A stretch of 64,000 nt of DNA from CAXNKH01 sp049296795 (GTDB taxonomy: Bacteria; Pseudomonadota; Gammaproteobacteria; Burkholderiales; Burkholderiaceae_C), in contig JBAQTC010000054.1 in NCBI GenBank assembly GCA_049296795.1, positions 248,001 through 312,000 of the forward strand. The letters run 5' to 3'. The stretch's first letter is position 1. Each line of letters opens with the position of its first letter. Positions 9,152 through 18,244 of the stretch are shown in pieces. The position numbers were made by a program, and so were the translations under genes. The notes beneath the pieces are model-generated. The model made no database searches. It was given only the letters and a program-made list of their open reading frames with translations, and was not told the DNA's origin.

Positions 9152-11275
9152 TTAATGCGCTGCGGGATTCGAACCGAGCAGTTTTCCGGCCAATTGCACA
9201 AACTCGCTATCGCCATCCAAGGTCTTGCGGTTGGTGGACAAAGCCATGACGGCCTGAGTCGCTCCATCAACCGGCGTCAACCAAACCCAGATCCGGCGTT
9301 CGCGCACATAGAGCATGGCAAAAATACCCAAAATCAACAAAGCACAGCCCAAATAAACCAAGGTCTTGCCCGGGGCACGAGCCACTTGGAACACACTGGC
9401 TTGGACCTGCTTGAAATCGAGCAACTGGAACACCATGGGCACCGGATAGACCAGGGCATCGCTCAAGGCCAGCACCGCTTGCGTCATAAAAGCCTGGTTC
9501 GTCATACTGGGCTCTAGCGGTTTTTCTCCCGCGCGCTGGCGCGTCACCTGAGCCAGTTCAAACAGCGTACCGTTCAGAATCCGAATCAAGACCTCACCCG
9601 CCTTGGCCCGCTCGCCCTCTGGCACATGGGTTTCAACGAAATCAGCCAACGCTTGCAAGCCCCCTGGTGACGGCTTGCCCACAATCGATTCCGCTCCGGC
9701 AAACAAGGCCAGCGCGCGGGTCGCAGATGCCATCAGTTGCTGCATCAAGTCAGGACGCGAGGCTGCCACTGCTTGCTGGGCGTAACGCCGTACTGCTTGC
9801 TCGCGCAAGCCCGCATCGGCCAGGGCCGCTTTCAGCTGAAAGAATGCATCCGAACTGCTTTTCTCGTCGGCCGGAATCCGCAAATACCGAAACGGTTCTG
9901 CCGGTGAGTCGCGCACCCCCATCAGGAAAACCGCGACCCCGTCACCCAGGTCCACCGGCAACATGTAATTATTGAACTCGCGGGCTTGACCCGCACCATC
10001 GCGCAACTTGTAGCTGACGCTGGGCCCGACATTACGCAACTCTTTCTTGGTTGCGCTTTTGTTGGCCGCGCCCATGCGCTGACCCAGAGCTTCAGTCAGA
10101 TCCACCTTGCGTGGATCAATGGCGGTTTGGCCGCTACTGGAAAAATTCTCGACATTAATCACCCGCAAACCGGTGTACTCCAAAGTCAACTGGTCTTGTC
10201 CCGTGCTGAGTTGAGCCGAACCACCAATCACGCCTTCGATTTCAAAAGAGGCTGCCTGGTTTTGCATGGCGAAGGCTTTGAGTCGCACGCTGGAGCCTCC
10301 GTCATCAAAGCTGGACTGGTAAATCTCAACCCCGCTATGCTGGGCTGGGTGATTGACTTCAACTCGGGCTGCGGTCTTTTCTCCCGTGGCTTTGTCGTGA
10401 ATGATGATGTCGCTGGCAAACAGCTTGGGCATGCCCGTGGAGTAGTACTCCACGATAAATTTCTTGAGTTCGATGGCAAACGGCAAGTCTTGCAATAAAA
10501 CGCCATCGGACTGGCTGATGACAGCAGTGCTGGACTGGGCACCTTCAGCCACCAGCAGATTGCCCCGGAAAGTCGGATTGCCCGGGCCTAAGCGGTGCTC
10601 GGGCTTGACATCGGCCATCAAGCCGCCGCCGCTGTAGCTCGATTTGCCGCTGAACAGCATCTGGGCCCGAACGATCAAGTCGCCATCGAACAATCCGCCC
10701 AGACACACCAAGACGATGGCACTATGGGCTGCGATATAGCCCAGCTTATTGGCAGCGCCTGTTTTGGCCGCAACCATCCAGCTGCTAACGCCCTGGTTTT
10801 GCCTTTGCTGCACCCGTACGCGCCAGCCGCCTGAGCCTAGCAATTGGCTGATACGCTGAGCGGCTTGCTCGGGTGCTTCAAGCAACACCGCTTGGCGCTT
10901 GTGGCCAAAAGCTTGCAGACTTTGCTCTCGGATGTTTTCCTTGTAGGTCTTGAGGTCGACCCATATTTTGGGTGTGTTGCGGGCAATGCACAGCGAAGTG
11001 CTGCACACCAGGAAAGCCAGAATCAGCAAAAACCACCAAGCACTGTAAACCGAATAGAGACTGGCAAGACCAAAAACATCAGCCCAAAAAGGGCCGAATT
11101 GATTGACATAGTTGGTCAGAGGCTCATGCTGCTTGAGCACCGTGCCGATGATGGCGGCGATGCAAATCAGGGTCAACAGCGAAATTGAAAATCGCATCGA
11201 CGACAACAACTCCACCGCAGAGCGAACTGAGCGGGGAGCGGACTTGAGTTCAATACCCTCGGTGGAAACTGTCAT
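9152..11275 (-). CDS. resB: Cytochrome c biogenesis protein ResB
   Basis: Second subunit of the system II heme lyase. The 707-residue protein has three N-terminal helices (first near residues 28-48), a large periplasmic domain of about 450 residues, and a final helix (LGCALLILGIFAMLYV) before a short cytoplasmic tail, the usual ResB topology. It is located upstream of ccsB and downstream of the cytochrome c4 gene, all leftward, so the maturation apparatus sits with a substrate. The gap to the c4 gene is 137 bases. Confidence 0.92.
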   Translation of the reverse strand: MTVSTEGIELKSAPRSVRSAVELLSSMRFSISLLTLICIAAIIGTVLKQHEPLTNYVNQFGPFWADVFGLASLYSVYSAWWFLLILAFLVCSTSLCIARNTPKIWVDLKTYKENIREQSLQAFGHKRQAVLLEAPEQAAQRISQLLGSGGWRVRVQQRQNQGVSSWMVAAKTGAANKLGYIAAHSAIVLVCLGGLFDGDLIVRAQMLFSGKSSYSGGGLMADVKPEHRLGPGNPTFRGNLLVAEGAQSSTAVISQSDGVLLQDLPFAIELKKFIVEYYSTGMPKLFASDIIIHDKATGEKTAARVEVNHPAQHSGVEIYQSSFDDGGSSVRLKAFAMQNQAASFEIEGVIGGSAQLSTGQDQLTLEYTGLRVINVENFSSSGQTAIDPRKVDLTEALGQRMGAANKSATKKELRNVGPSVSYKLRDGAGQAREFNNYMLPVDLGDGVAVFLMGVRDSPAEPFRYLRIPADEKSSSDAFFQLKAALADAGLREQAVRRYAQQAVAASRPDLMQQLMASATRALALFAGAESIVGKPSPGGLQALADFVETHVPEGERAKAGEVLIRILNGTLFELAQVTRQRAGEKPLEPSMTNQAFMTQAVLALSDALVYPVPMVFQLLDFKQVQASVFQVARAPGKTLVYLGCALLILGIFAMLYVRERRIWVWLTPVDGATQAVMALSTNRKTLDGDSEFVQLAGKLLGSNPAAH

Positions 11276-11366
11276 GCGTCAATTGTGGCGGGAAGAAACA
11301 TCAGTTCAAACGACCGCCATCTCCTGGCAAACGAAGCCCGATAGCGGCCTAACAAAGCACCAGGTA

Positions 11367-11394
11367 CTGGATTCCCGCCTGCGCAGGACGAACG
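11367..11394. repeat. Partial REP-like interspersed repeat
   Basis: The stretch between resB and the c4 gene reads CTGGATTCCCGCCTGCGC and then degenerates. It resembles one arm of the GGATTCCCGCCTGCGCGGGAATGAC palindromes scattered in many proteobacterial chromosomes. The second arm is decayed. The resemblance is from memory, not a search. Confidence 0.35.
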
Positions 11395-11412
11395 AATTAC
11401 ACAGAATTCGGT

Positions 11413-12054
11413 TTAACGTAAACCAGCGATGAAATCCGCAACCGCCTTGATTTCTCGGTCATTCATCTTGGCAGTCACCTGGGTCATAAGCGGGTTATTT
11501 TTACGCATGCCGTCGCGAAAACCCGTCAACTGGGCTGCCGTGTAGTCGGCATGCTGGCCACTGAGTCGCGGGTAAATCGGAGGCAGACCAGCACCGTTGG
11601 GGCTGTGGCAACTGGCACAGGCAGCGACTTGGCGATCCGCTATGCCGCCACGGTAAATGCGTTCGCCCAGCGCTACCAATTCCTTGTCCTTGGCAAAACC
11701 GGGTTTGGCTTTGTTGTTGCCAACCCAGTACGCGATATTTTTCATGTCTTCGTCGCTCAGTGCCGAGGCAAAGCCGCTCATGATGGGGTTGTTGCGTTTG
11801 CCGGACTTGAACGCCTGCAGCTGTTCAATTAAATACTCGGGATGCTGCTGAGCCAGCTTGGGGTTGGACGGGGTGCCGGAGTTGCCATCAGCACCGTGAC
11901 AAGCAGCACAAACCGCCGTGTAACTGGCCGCTCCCTTAACCAAATCGGGTTTGGCGATCTTGGCGGGGGCGGCAGGTTTTGGGCTTTCGGCTGTTGCTGA
12001 AAAAGCGAGAATGGCCAATGAGGCGGCCACGAGCCCGTGTACAAATAACTTCAT
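11413..12054 (-). CDS. Diheme cytochrome c4
   Basis: Periplasmic electron carrier, probably passing electrons from the bc1 complex to terminal oxidases. The 213-residue protein has a signal peptide ending near AFSATAES and two homologous class I cytochrome c domains. The heme sites are CAACH (first half) and CASCH (second half). Methionine ligands are likely in NPIMSGFA and NPLMTQV. It is first in the leftward group with resB and ccsB and divergent from engB. Confidence 0.92.
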   Translation of the reverse strand: MKLFVHGLVAASLAILAFSATAESPKPAAPAKIAKPDLVKGAASYTAVCAACHGADGNSGTPSNPKLAQQHPEYLIEQLQAFKSGKRNNPIMSGFASALSDEDMKNIAYWVGNNKAKPGFAKDKELVALGERIYRGGIADRQVAACASCHSPNGAGLPPIYPRLSGQHADYTAAQLTGFRDGMRKNNPLMTQVTAKMNDREIKAVADFIAGLR

Positions 12055-12125
12055 AGGAAAAACCGTGTCTCTGTGAGCAAAACAGCCGCATTCTACAATG
12101 CGGGACTGAGACTTCCAACAAAATC

Positions 12126-12821
12126 ATGACGATCAAGAACACGCCGCTGCCGATTCCGCCCCCCCAGACCAGCAGCGAAATCGCGGCAGCCAAATCACCT
12201 GCAACCATTGCCATGGGCTGGTTGCATACGGCCAAATTTCTTACTACAGCGCCAGAGTTGCATTTTTTACCCGCCCTCGATGTGCCGGAAATTGCTTTTG
12301 TCGGCCGCTCCAACGCCGGAAAATCAACCTGCATCAACACCTTGACCCAGCAAAAACAGCTGGCTTTCGCGTCCAAAAAACCCGGGCGCACCCAGCACAT
12401 CAACCTTTTTTCCCTGGGCAAGCAAGGCGTGACTGACGCAGTGCTGGCCGATTTGCCGGGCTACGGTTATGCCGCCGTGCCCAAGGCCGACAAAATCCGC
12501 TGGCAGCAAGTCATGGCCAACTATTTGGTGACGCGCGAAAACCTCAAAGCCATTGTGCTGATGTGCGATCCGCGCCACGGACTGACCGAGCTCGATGAAA
12601 TCCTACTCGATGTGGTTCGCCCCCGGGTCGAGCAAGGGTTGAAGTTTCTGGTGGTTTTAACCAAAGCCGACAAGCTCAACCGCAGCGAAGCCAGCAAAGC
12701 GCTTTCCATCATGAAATTGCAGGCCGGTGGCGGTGAAGTTCGCTTATTTTCAGCGACCAAACGCATTGGCATTGAAGATGTCGCCCAATTGCTCTGGCAA
12801 TGGGCACATCCCGATCAATAA
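12126..12821 (+). CDS. engB: Ribosome biogenesis GTPase EngB/YihA
   Basis: Essential GTP-binding protein for 50S subunit assembly. The G1 motif is GRSNAGKS (residues 60-67), G3 is DLPGYGYA, and G4 is TKADKL with an SATK G5 segment. At 231 residues it carries an N-terminal extension of about 25-30 residues relative to the E. coli protein, so a later start cannot be excluded. It is divergent from cytochrome c4, the conserved order in this lineage, and converges on the acyltransferase gene with a 7-base overlap. Confidence 0.94.
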   Translation: MTIKNTPLPIPPPQTSSEIAAAKSPATIAMGWLHTAKFLTTAPELHFLPALDVPEIAFVGRSNAGKSTCINTLTQQKQLAFASKKPGRTQHINLFSLGKQGVTDAVLADLPGYGYAAVPKADKIRWQQVMANYLVTRENLKAIVLMCDPRHGLTELDEILLDVVRPRVEQGLKFLVVLTKADKLNRSEASKALSIMKLQAGGGEVRLFSATKRIGIEDVAQLLWQWAHPDQ

Positions 12822-13681
12822 ACCGCGGGCTGACCGCTGGGCCGGTCCTTGAACCGTTTGTGGACCCAGAAATACTGCGCCGGCATGCGGTCGATCCAGG
12901 CTTGCAATCGCCGGTTCATGAGCGCGGTATCGGCCACCCGTTGCGGACCGGGAAAATCCGTCCAAGGCGCTAACACTTCAACCTCATAACCTTGGTCGGT
13001 CAAGCGAGTGACGACCGGAACCACCCGGGCCCGCCCGAGCTTGGCAAAACGTGAAAGGGAAGGAACTGTGGCGGCAGGAACGCCATAAAAAGGAACGAAA
13101 ACCGAATCTTCCGGGCCAAAATTCATGTCGGGCAATAAATAAAGTGGTTCGCCACGGCGCAGACCAGCAATGATGGTTTTGACGCCCTCGACTCGCCCCA
13201 ATAGCTGGGACTGACCAAAGCGTCGTCGCCCCGCCAAAATCCAGTCGTCCAGCACGGCATTGGACTGGTGGGTGTAAATAGTATTGAAATGCCTCGGGAG
13301 CTGCTGGGTTAATGCCGTCCAACCCGCATCCAGACCGACAAAGTGCGGGGCAAAAATCACGGTTGGCTCTGTTCCCTCTAACGCCTGCAGTTCACCCGTC
13401 ATCCGCAAGCGTTGCCGCGTCACTTGTTCAGAACCATGCCATAGCCAGCTGCGGTCCAGCCACGCTTGAGCGAAATAAACAAAGGTTTGGAAACTGCGGG
13501 ACCGCAGTTGCTGCTGATTGAGGCCAGGGAAACACAGGCTCAAGTTGACCCACACCACACGACGTCTCGGCCACGCCAGCAGATAAAGCAAACAACCCAA
13601 TAGCCAACCTAACGCGCGCAGCCATGACAGGGGCAAACGAGCCAGCAGCCGCATCACGACAATCCCCAATTTGCTCAACAT
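12815..13681 (-). CDS. LpxL/HtrB-type lipid A acyltransferase (second of a tandem pair)
   Basis: Membrane-bound acyltransferase of the lysophospholipid/lipid A family, transferring a fatty acyl chain from acyl carrier protein. The catalytic HX4D motif is HFVGLD, with a single N-terminal anchor helix and a C-terminal KRFKDRPSG segment. The ATG at 13681 was chosen because GAGG lies about nine bases upstream and it begins two bases after the upstream stop. An in-frame start at 13744 would extend back into the upstream gene. The product has 288 residues. Which secondary chain it adds cannot be told from sequence. Confidence 0.86.
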   Translation of the reverse strand: MLSKLGIVVMRLLARLPLSWLRALGWLLGCLLYLLAWPRRRVVWVNLSLCFPGLNQQQLRSRSFQTFVYFAQAWLDRSWLWHGSEQVTRQRLRMTGELQALEGTEPTVIFAPHFVGLDAGWTALTQQLPRHFNTIYTHQSNAVLDDWILAGRRRFGQSQLLGRVEGVKTIIAGLRRGEPLYLLPDMNFGPEDSVFVPFYGVPAATVPSLSRFAKLGRARVVPVVTRLTDQGYEVEVLAPWTDFPGPQRVADTALMNRRLQAWIDRMPAQYFWVHKRFKDRPSGQPAVY

Positions 13682-13683
13682 GC

Positions 13684-14511
13684 TCAGGCATCCTCTCGCG
13701 GCTGCTTGAAGCGGTCGTAGCTCCACAAGTACTGCTGGGGGCACTGACGAATCAATGCTTCCATCGCCTGGTTGATCTGCGCTGCCGCAACTTGAACGTC
13801 CGCTGCCAGTTCTTCTGCCAGCGGCTGATAGTGAACAAGGTAACCACGACCCCAGGGCAAACGCTCACCCCAGGTCAGCACCGGGCAGGCGCCGCTTTGC
13901 AGTGCCAAGCGCGCTGCCAGGGTCATGGTGTAGGCATCTCGCCCCCAAAAAGGTGCCCACAGCCCCAGTCCCAGTGGCGGCACCTGATCGGGTAGCAAGC
14001 CCAGGGTCTGCCCTTGGCGCAGTGCTTTGAGCATTTGCTTCACGCCGGCTAGACTGGCAGGCGCTGTCTGTAAACCAGGCCGACTCCGTGCCAACACCAT
14101 CAACCGATCCAGCCAGCGCTGACGGGAAGGCCGGTACAACACCGTAATGGCTTTTGTCTGCCCATAGCGCTGGGCGTAGGCCTGGGCCGTGATTTCAAAA
14201 CAGCCCAGATGCGGCGTCAGCAGGATCACACCGCGGCCCGCTGACAAAGCACGCTCTAAATGCTCGGTACCCTGCCACTGCACCGGCACGGCTCGCCCCA
14301 ACCAGAGCCGAGGCAACTCGGCAACCATTTTCCCGGTCGCCCCAACGGCTGCCGCCCACTGGCGCCAGCCATAACCCGCCAGACGGGCCTGCGCCAGCAA
14401 ACGCCGTCGGAACAACCCAGACAGCACAAACACCAACCAGCCCACCAACCAGCCCAGACCGTGCAGCAGCCACAAGGGGAACAGCGAGAACAGTTTGAAC
14501 AAGGTGGTCAT
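13684..14511 (-). CDS. LpxL/HtrB-type lipid A acyltransferase (first of a tandem pair)
   Basis: Homologue of the preceding entry and probably the first of two late acylations of lipid A in the inner membrane. The active motif here is HX4E (HLGCFE), and the C-terminus ends YLWSYDRFKQP, typical of LpxL. The ATG at 14511 gives a hydrophobic N-terminal anchor (LFKLFSLFPLWLL). The two genes are only about two bases apart, indicating coupled translation. The product has about 275 residues. Confidence 0.86.
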   Translation of the reverse strand: MTTLFKLFSLFPLWLLHGLGWLVGWLVFVLSGLFRRRLLAQARLAGYGWRQWAAAVGATGKMVAELPRLWLGRAVPVQWQGTEHLERALSAGRGVILLTPHLGCFEITAQAYAQRYGQTKAITVLYRPSRQRWLDRLMVLARSRPGLQTAPASLAGVKQMLKALRQGQTLGLLPDQVPPLGLGLWAPFWGRDAYTMTLAARLALQSGACPVLTWGERLPWGRGYLVHYQPLAEELAADVQVAAAQINQAMEALIRQCPQQYLWSYDRFKQPREDA

Positions 14512-14699
14512 CGGTCGAGTAAGATCGGCGGGTCGCTGAGTTATGGAACTACTTGCAGGGCGACACACAAATGCATCACGAAAGTGGCGCCATTGTGCCT
14601 TGTCTAATCAGACAAATCTGCTAAAGCGTTCGCCAAAGCTACCCAGCCCAAGCAACGCGACAAACTTTGTTGTTTTTTGTTTTAAGGGAGCTTTTCAAA

Positions 14700-15878
14700 A
14701 TGTCGAGCGATTTTCTCTTTACCTCCGAATCGGTTTCCGAGGGTCACCCCGACAAAGTGTCGGATCAAATTTCTGACGCCATCCTGGACGCGATCTTCAA
14801 GCAAGACCCGTTGTCACGGGTTGCCGCTGAAACGCTGTGCAACACCGGTTTGGTGGTGCTGGCCGGTGAGATCACCACCAACGCCCACGTCGACTACATC
14901 CAAGTGGCACGCGACACGATCAAGCGCATTGGTTACGACAACACAGAGTACGGAATCGATTACAAAGGTTGCGCTGTGCTGGTAGCCTACGACAAGCAAA
15001 GCAACGACATCGCTCAGGGCGTCGATCACGCCAGCGATGACCATCTTAATACTGGCGCGGGTGACCAGGGCTTGATGTTTGGCTACGCCTGCAGCGAAAC
15101 CCCCGAACTGATGCCAGCACCCATTTACTATGCCCACCGACTGGTCGAGCGCCAGGCCCAGTTGCGCAAAGATGGGCGTCTGCCTTTTCTTCGCCCTGAT
15201 GCCAAAAGTCAGGTGACCATGCGTTATGTGGACGGCAAGCCGCACTCGATCGACACCGTGGTGCTGTCGAGTCAACACGCGCCCGAGATGAGCGACGGCC
15301 ACAAAATGAAACCGGCTTTCGTCGAAGCGGTGATTGAAGAAATCATCAAGCCCGTGTTGCCCAAAGAATGGCTCAAGGACACCAAGTACTTGGTCAACCC
15401 GACCGGCCGCTTCGTCATTGGCGGACCGCAAGGCGATTGCGGCCTGACTGGTCGCAAAATCATCGTCGACACCTATGGCGGTGCCTGCCCCCACGGTGGC
15501 GGTGCATTCAGCGGTAAAGACCCCACCAAAGTGGACCGATCTGCCGCTTATGCTGCACGTTATGTGGCGAAAAATATCGTCGCCGCAGGCTTGGCCAGCA
15601 AATGCCAAATCCAGGTGGCTTACGCCATTGGCGTGGCTCGACCCATGAACGTCACCATCAATACCGAAGGCACCGGCATCATCGACGACGAGAAAATCGC
15701 TGCCTTGGTCAGCGAGTACTTTGATTTGCGACCTAAGGGCATCATCCAAATGCTGGACCTGTTGCGCCCGATTTACGAAAAGACCGCCGCTTACGGCCAC
15801 TTCGGTCGCGAAGAGCCCGAGTTCAGCTGGGAGCGCACGGACAAAGCCCATTTCCTGCGAGCCGCAGCCGGAAAATAA
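14700..15878 (+). CDS. metK: S-adenosylmethionine synthetase
   Basis: Makes S-adenosylmethionine from methionine and ATP in the cytoplasm. At 392 residues it has family motifs GHPDKVSDQISDAILD near the N-terminus (with the methionine/ATP-binding histidine), GAGDQGLMFGY and the phosphate loop GGGAFSGKDPTKVDRS. The ATG at 14700 follows AAGGGAG; an upstream in-frame start at 14667 would add unconserved residues. The 188-base leader between the acyltransferase and metK contains no structure I recognise as a SAM or SAH riboswitch. Confidence 0.97.
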   Translation: MSSDFLFTSESVSEGHPDKVSDQISDAILDAIFKQDPLSRVAAETLCNTGLVVLAGEITTNAHVDYIQVARDTIKRIGYDNTEYGIDYKGCAVLVAYDKQSNDIAQGVDHASDDHLNTGAGDQGLMFGYACSETPELMPAPIYYAHRLVERQAQLRKDGRLPFLRPDAKSQVTMRYVDGKPHSIDTVVLSSQHAPEMSDGHKMKPAFVEAVIEEIIKPVLPKEWLKDTKYLVNPTGRFVIGGPQGDCGLTGRKIIVDTYGGACPHGGGAFSGKDPTKVDRSAAYAARYVAKNIVAAGLASKCQIQVAYAIGVARPMNVTINTEGTGIIDDEKIAALVSEYFDLRPKGIIQMLDLLRPIYEKTAAYGHFGREEPEFSWERTDKAHFLRAAAGK

Positions 15879-15883
15879 ATTGA

Positions 15884-15901
15884 GGCGGCTTTTCAGCCGC
15901 T
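15884..15901 (+). terminator. Weak hairpin after metK
   Basis: GCGGCT and AGCCGC pair across a TTTC loop 6 bases past the metK stop. Only a short T-containing run follows, so termination may be inefficient. The hairpin lies next to the groES promoter. Confidence 0.4.
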
Positions 15902-15902
15902 C

Positions 15903-15930
15903 TTGAAAAGCCTGAAAAAGGCCGTATCAT
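15903..15930 (+). promoter_or_regulatory. Putative groESL promoter
   Basis: TTGAAA (15903-15908) and TATCAT (15925-15930) are 16 bases apart. The upstream sequence CTTGAAA with CCGTAT 13 bases later also partly resembles a sigma-32 promoter. The -10 box abuts the CIRCE operator, so HrcA binding would block it. Confidence 0.5.
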
Positions 15931-15956
15931 TAGCACTCGACTGAATTGAGTGCTAA
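15930..15956 (+). promoter_or_regulatory. CIRCE operator (HrcA binding site)
   Basis: A perfect 9-9-9 inverted repeat, TTAGCACTC and GAGTGCTAA separated by nine bases, upstream of groES. This is the canonical CIRCE element; the HrcA repressor binds it under non-stress conditions and releases on heat shock. It overlaps the expected transcription start, so it will also be in the 5' end of the mRNA. Confidence 0.97.
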
Positions 15957-15981
15957 CAACACCTCTACTACCGATACTAGT

Positions 15982-16017
15982 CACCGCCTCCTCGGAGGTG
16001 GTGTATTTGTTTTTTAC
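15982..16017 (+). other. Leader hairpin with T-rich tail between CIRCE and groES
   Basis: CACCGCCTC and GGAGGTGGTG regions pair in a stem of about nine base pairs with a CTCG-type loop, followed directly by a TATTTGTTTTTT run. It has the form of an intrinsic terminator but sits inside the groES leader, 30 bases before the start codon. Confidence 0.55.
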
Positions 16018-16046
16018 TTCAAACCCTTGTTTCAAAAGGAAACACC

Positions 16047-16337
16047 ATGAAACTGCGTCCTCTGGCCGACCGCGTGATTGTCAAACGCGTTGAAAACGAA
16101 ACGAAAACTGCTTCCGGCATCGTCATTCCTGACAGCGCCGCTGAAAAACCAGACCAGGGCGAAGTCTTGGCCGTGGGCCCAGGCAAGAAAAACGACAAGG
16201 GCGAGTTGCTGGCCATGAACGTCAAGGTCGGTGACCGCGTTTTGTTCGGCAAGTACAGCGGCCAGACCGTCAAGGTCGATGGCGACGAGCTCCTCGTCAT
16301 GAAAGAAGACGACCTGTTCGCCGTTGTAGAGAAATAA
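16047..16337 (+). CDS. groES: Co-chaperonin GroES
   Basis: The 96-residue Cpn10 subunit forms the heptameric lid of the GroEL folding chamber. It begins MKLRPLADRVIVKR and carries a mobile loop (TKTASGIVIPDSAAEKP) near residue 20, both typical. AAAGGAAA precedes the ATG. It is first in the groES-groEL operon under the CIRCE element. Confidence 0.98.
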   Translation: MKLRPLADRVIVKRVENETKTASGIVIPDSAAEKPDQGEVLAVGPGKKNDKGELLAMNVKVGDRVLFGKYSGQTVKVDGDELLVMKEDDLFAVVEK

Positions 16338-16346
16338 AGCTGCTGC

Positions 16347-16440
16347 GCGCACGCCATGCGTCGTTGCCCCGTGCTCGACATCCTCACGTACAGAAGTACG
16401 TTCCGGTGTCTGTGCGCGGTGCGCCTAGCCTGACGTGCGC
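16347..16440. repeat. Long imperfect inverted repeat between groES and groEL
   Basis: Two 45-base arms (16347-16391 and 16396-16440) pair imperfectly around an AGAA loop. The innermost six base pairs (ACGTAC/GTACGT) and outermost seven (GCGCACG/CGTGCGC) are perfect; I estimate about 60 percent pairing overall. It fills most of the 165-base gap. It may be a dispersed chromosomal repeat, an mRNA-processing or stabilising structure, or both. Confidence 0.6.
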
Positions 16441-16502
16441 TCGCGACGCTTTCTTCCCCCACAACAAGTTTTATATTTATTTGAAATTAATGGAGTCATA
16501 AC

Positions 16503-18158
<1,656 letters not shown>

Positions 18159-18208
18159 TAGCGCTAGCGCCTTGCGTCGGGTTGCACTTGTGCACCCGGC
18201 TCAAAACC

Positions 18209-18240
18209 AAACCCGCAGTGCTTGCGCCTGCGGGTTTTTC
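18209..18240. terminator. Intrinsic terminator between groEL and pgi
   Basis: AAACCCGCAG and CTGCGGGTTT form a ten-base-pair stem with a nine-base loop followed by TTTTTC. An A-run precedes the stem, so it can serve both the rightward groESL operon and the leftward-ending pgi. Confidence 0.85.
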
Positions 18241-18244
18241 TATT

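Noticed and set aside
8104..9249. Plus-strand open frame of 381 codons opposite ccsB
   Set aside because: Shadow of ccsB; very rich in Gln and His, no hydrophobic core or motif.
14512..14699. Possible SAM riboswitch in the metK leader
   Set aside because: No recognisable conserved core of known SAM or SAH riboswitch classes; only a weak A/T-rich tail before the ribosome site.
14814..15851. Minus-strand open frame of 345 codons opposite metK
   Set aside because: Antisense shadow of metK; composition (Val, His, Gly) is typical of reversed codons and no motif is present.
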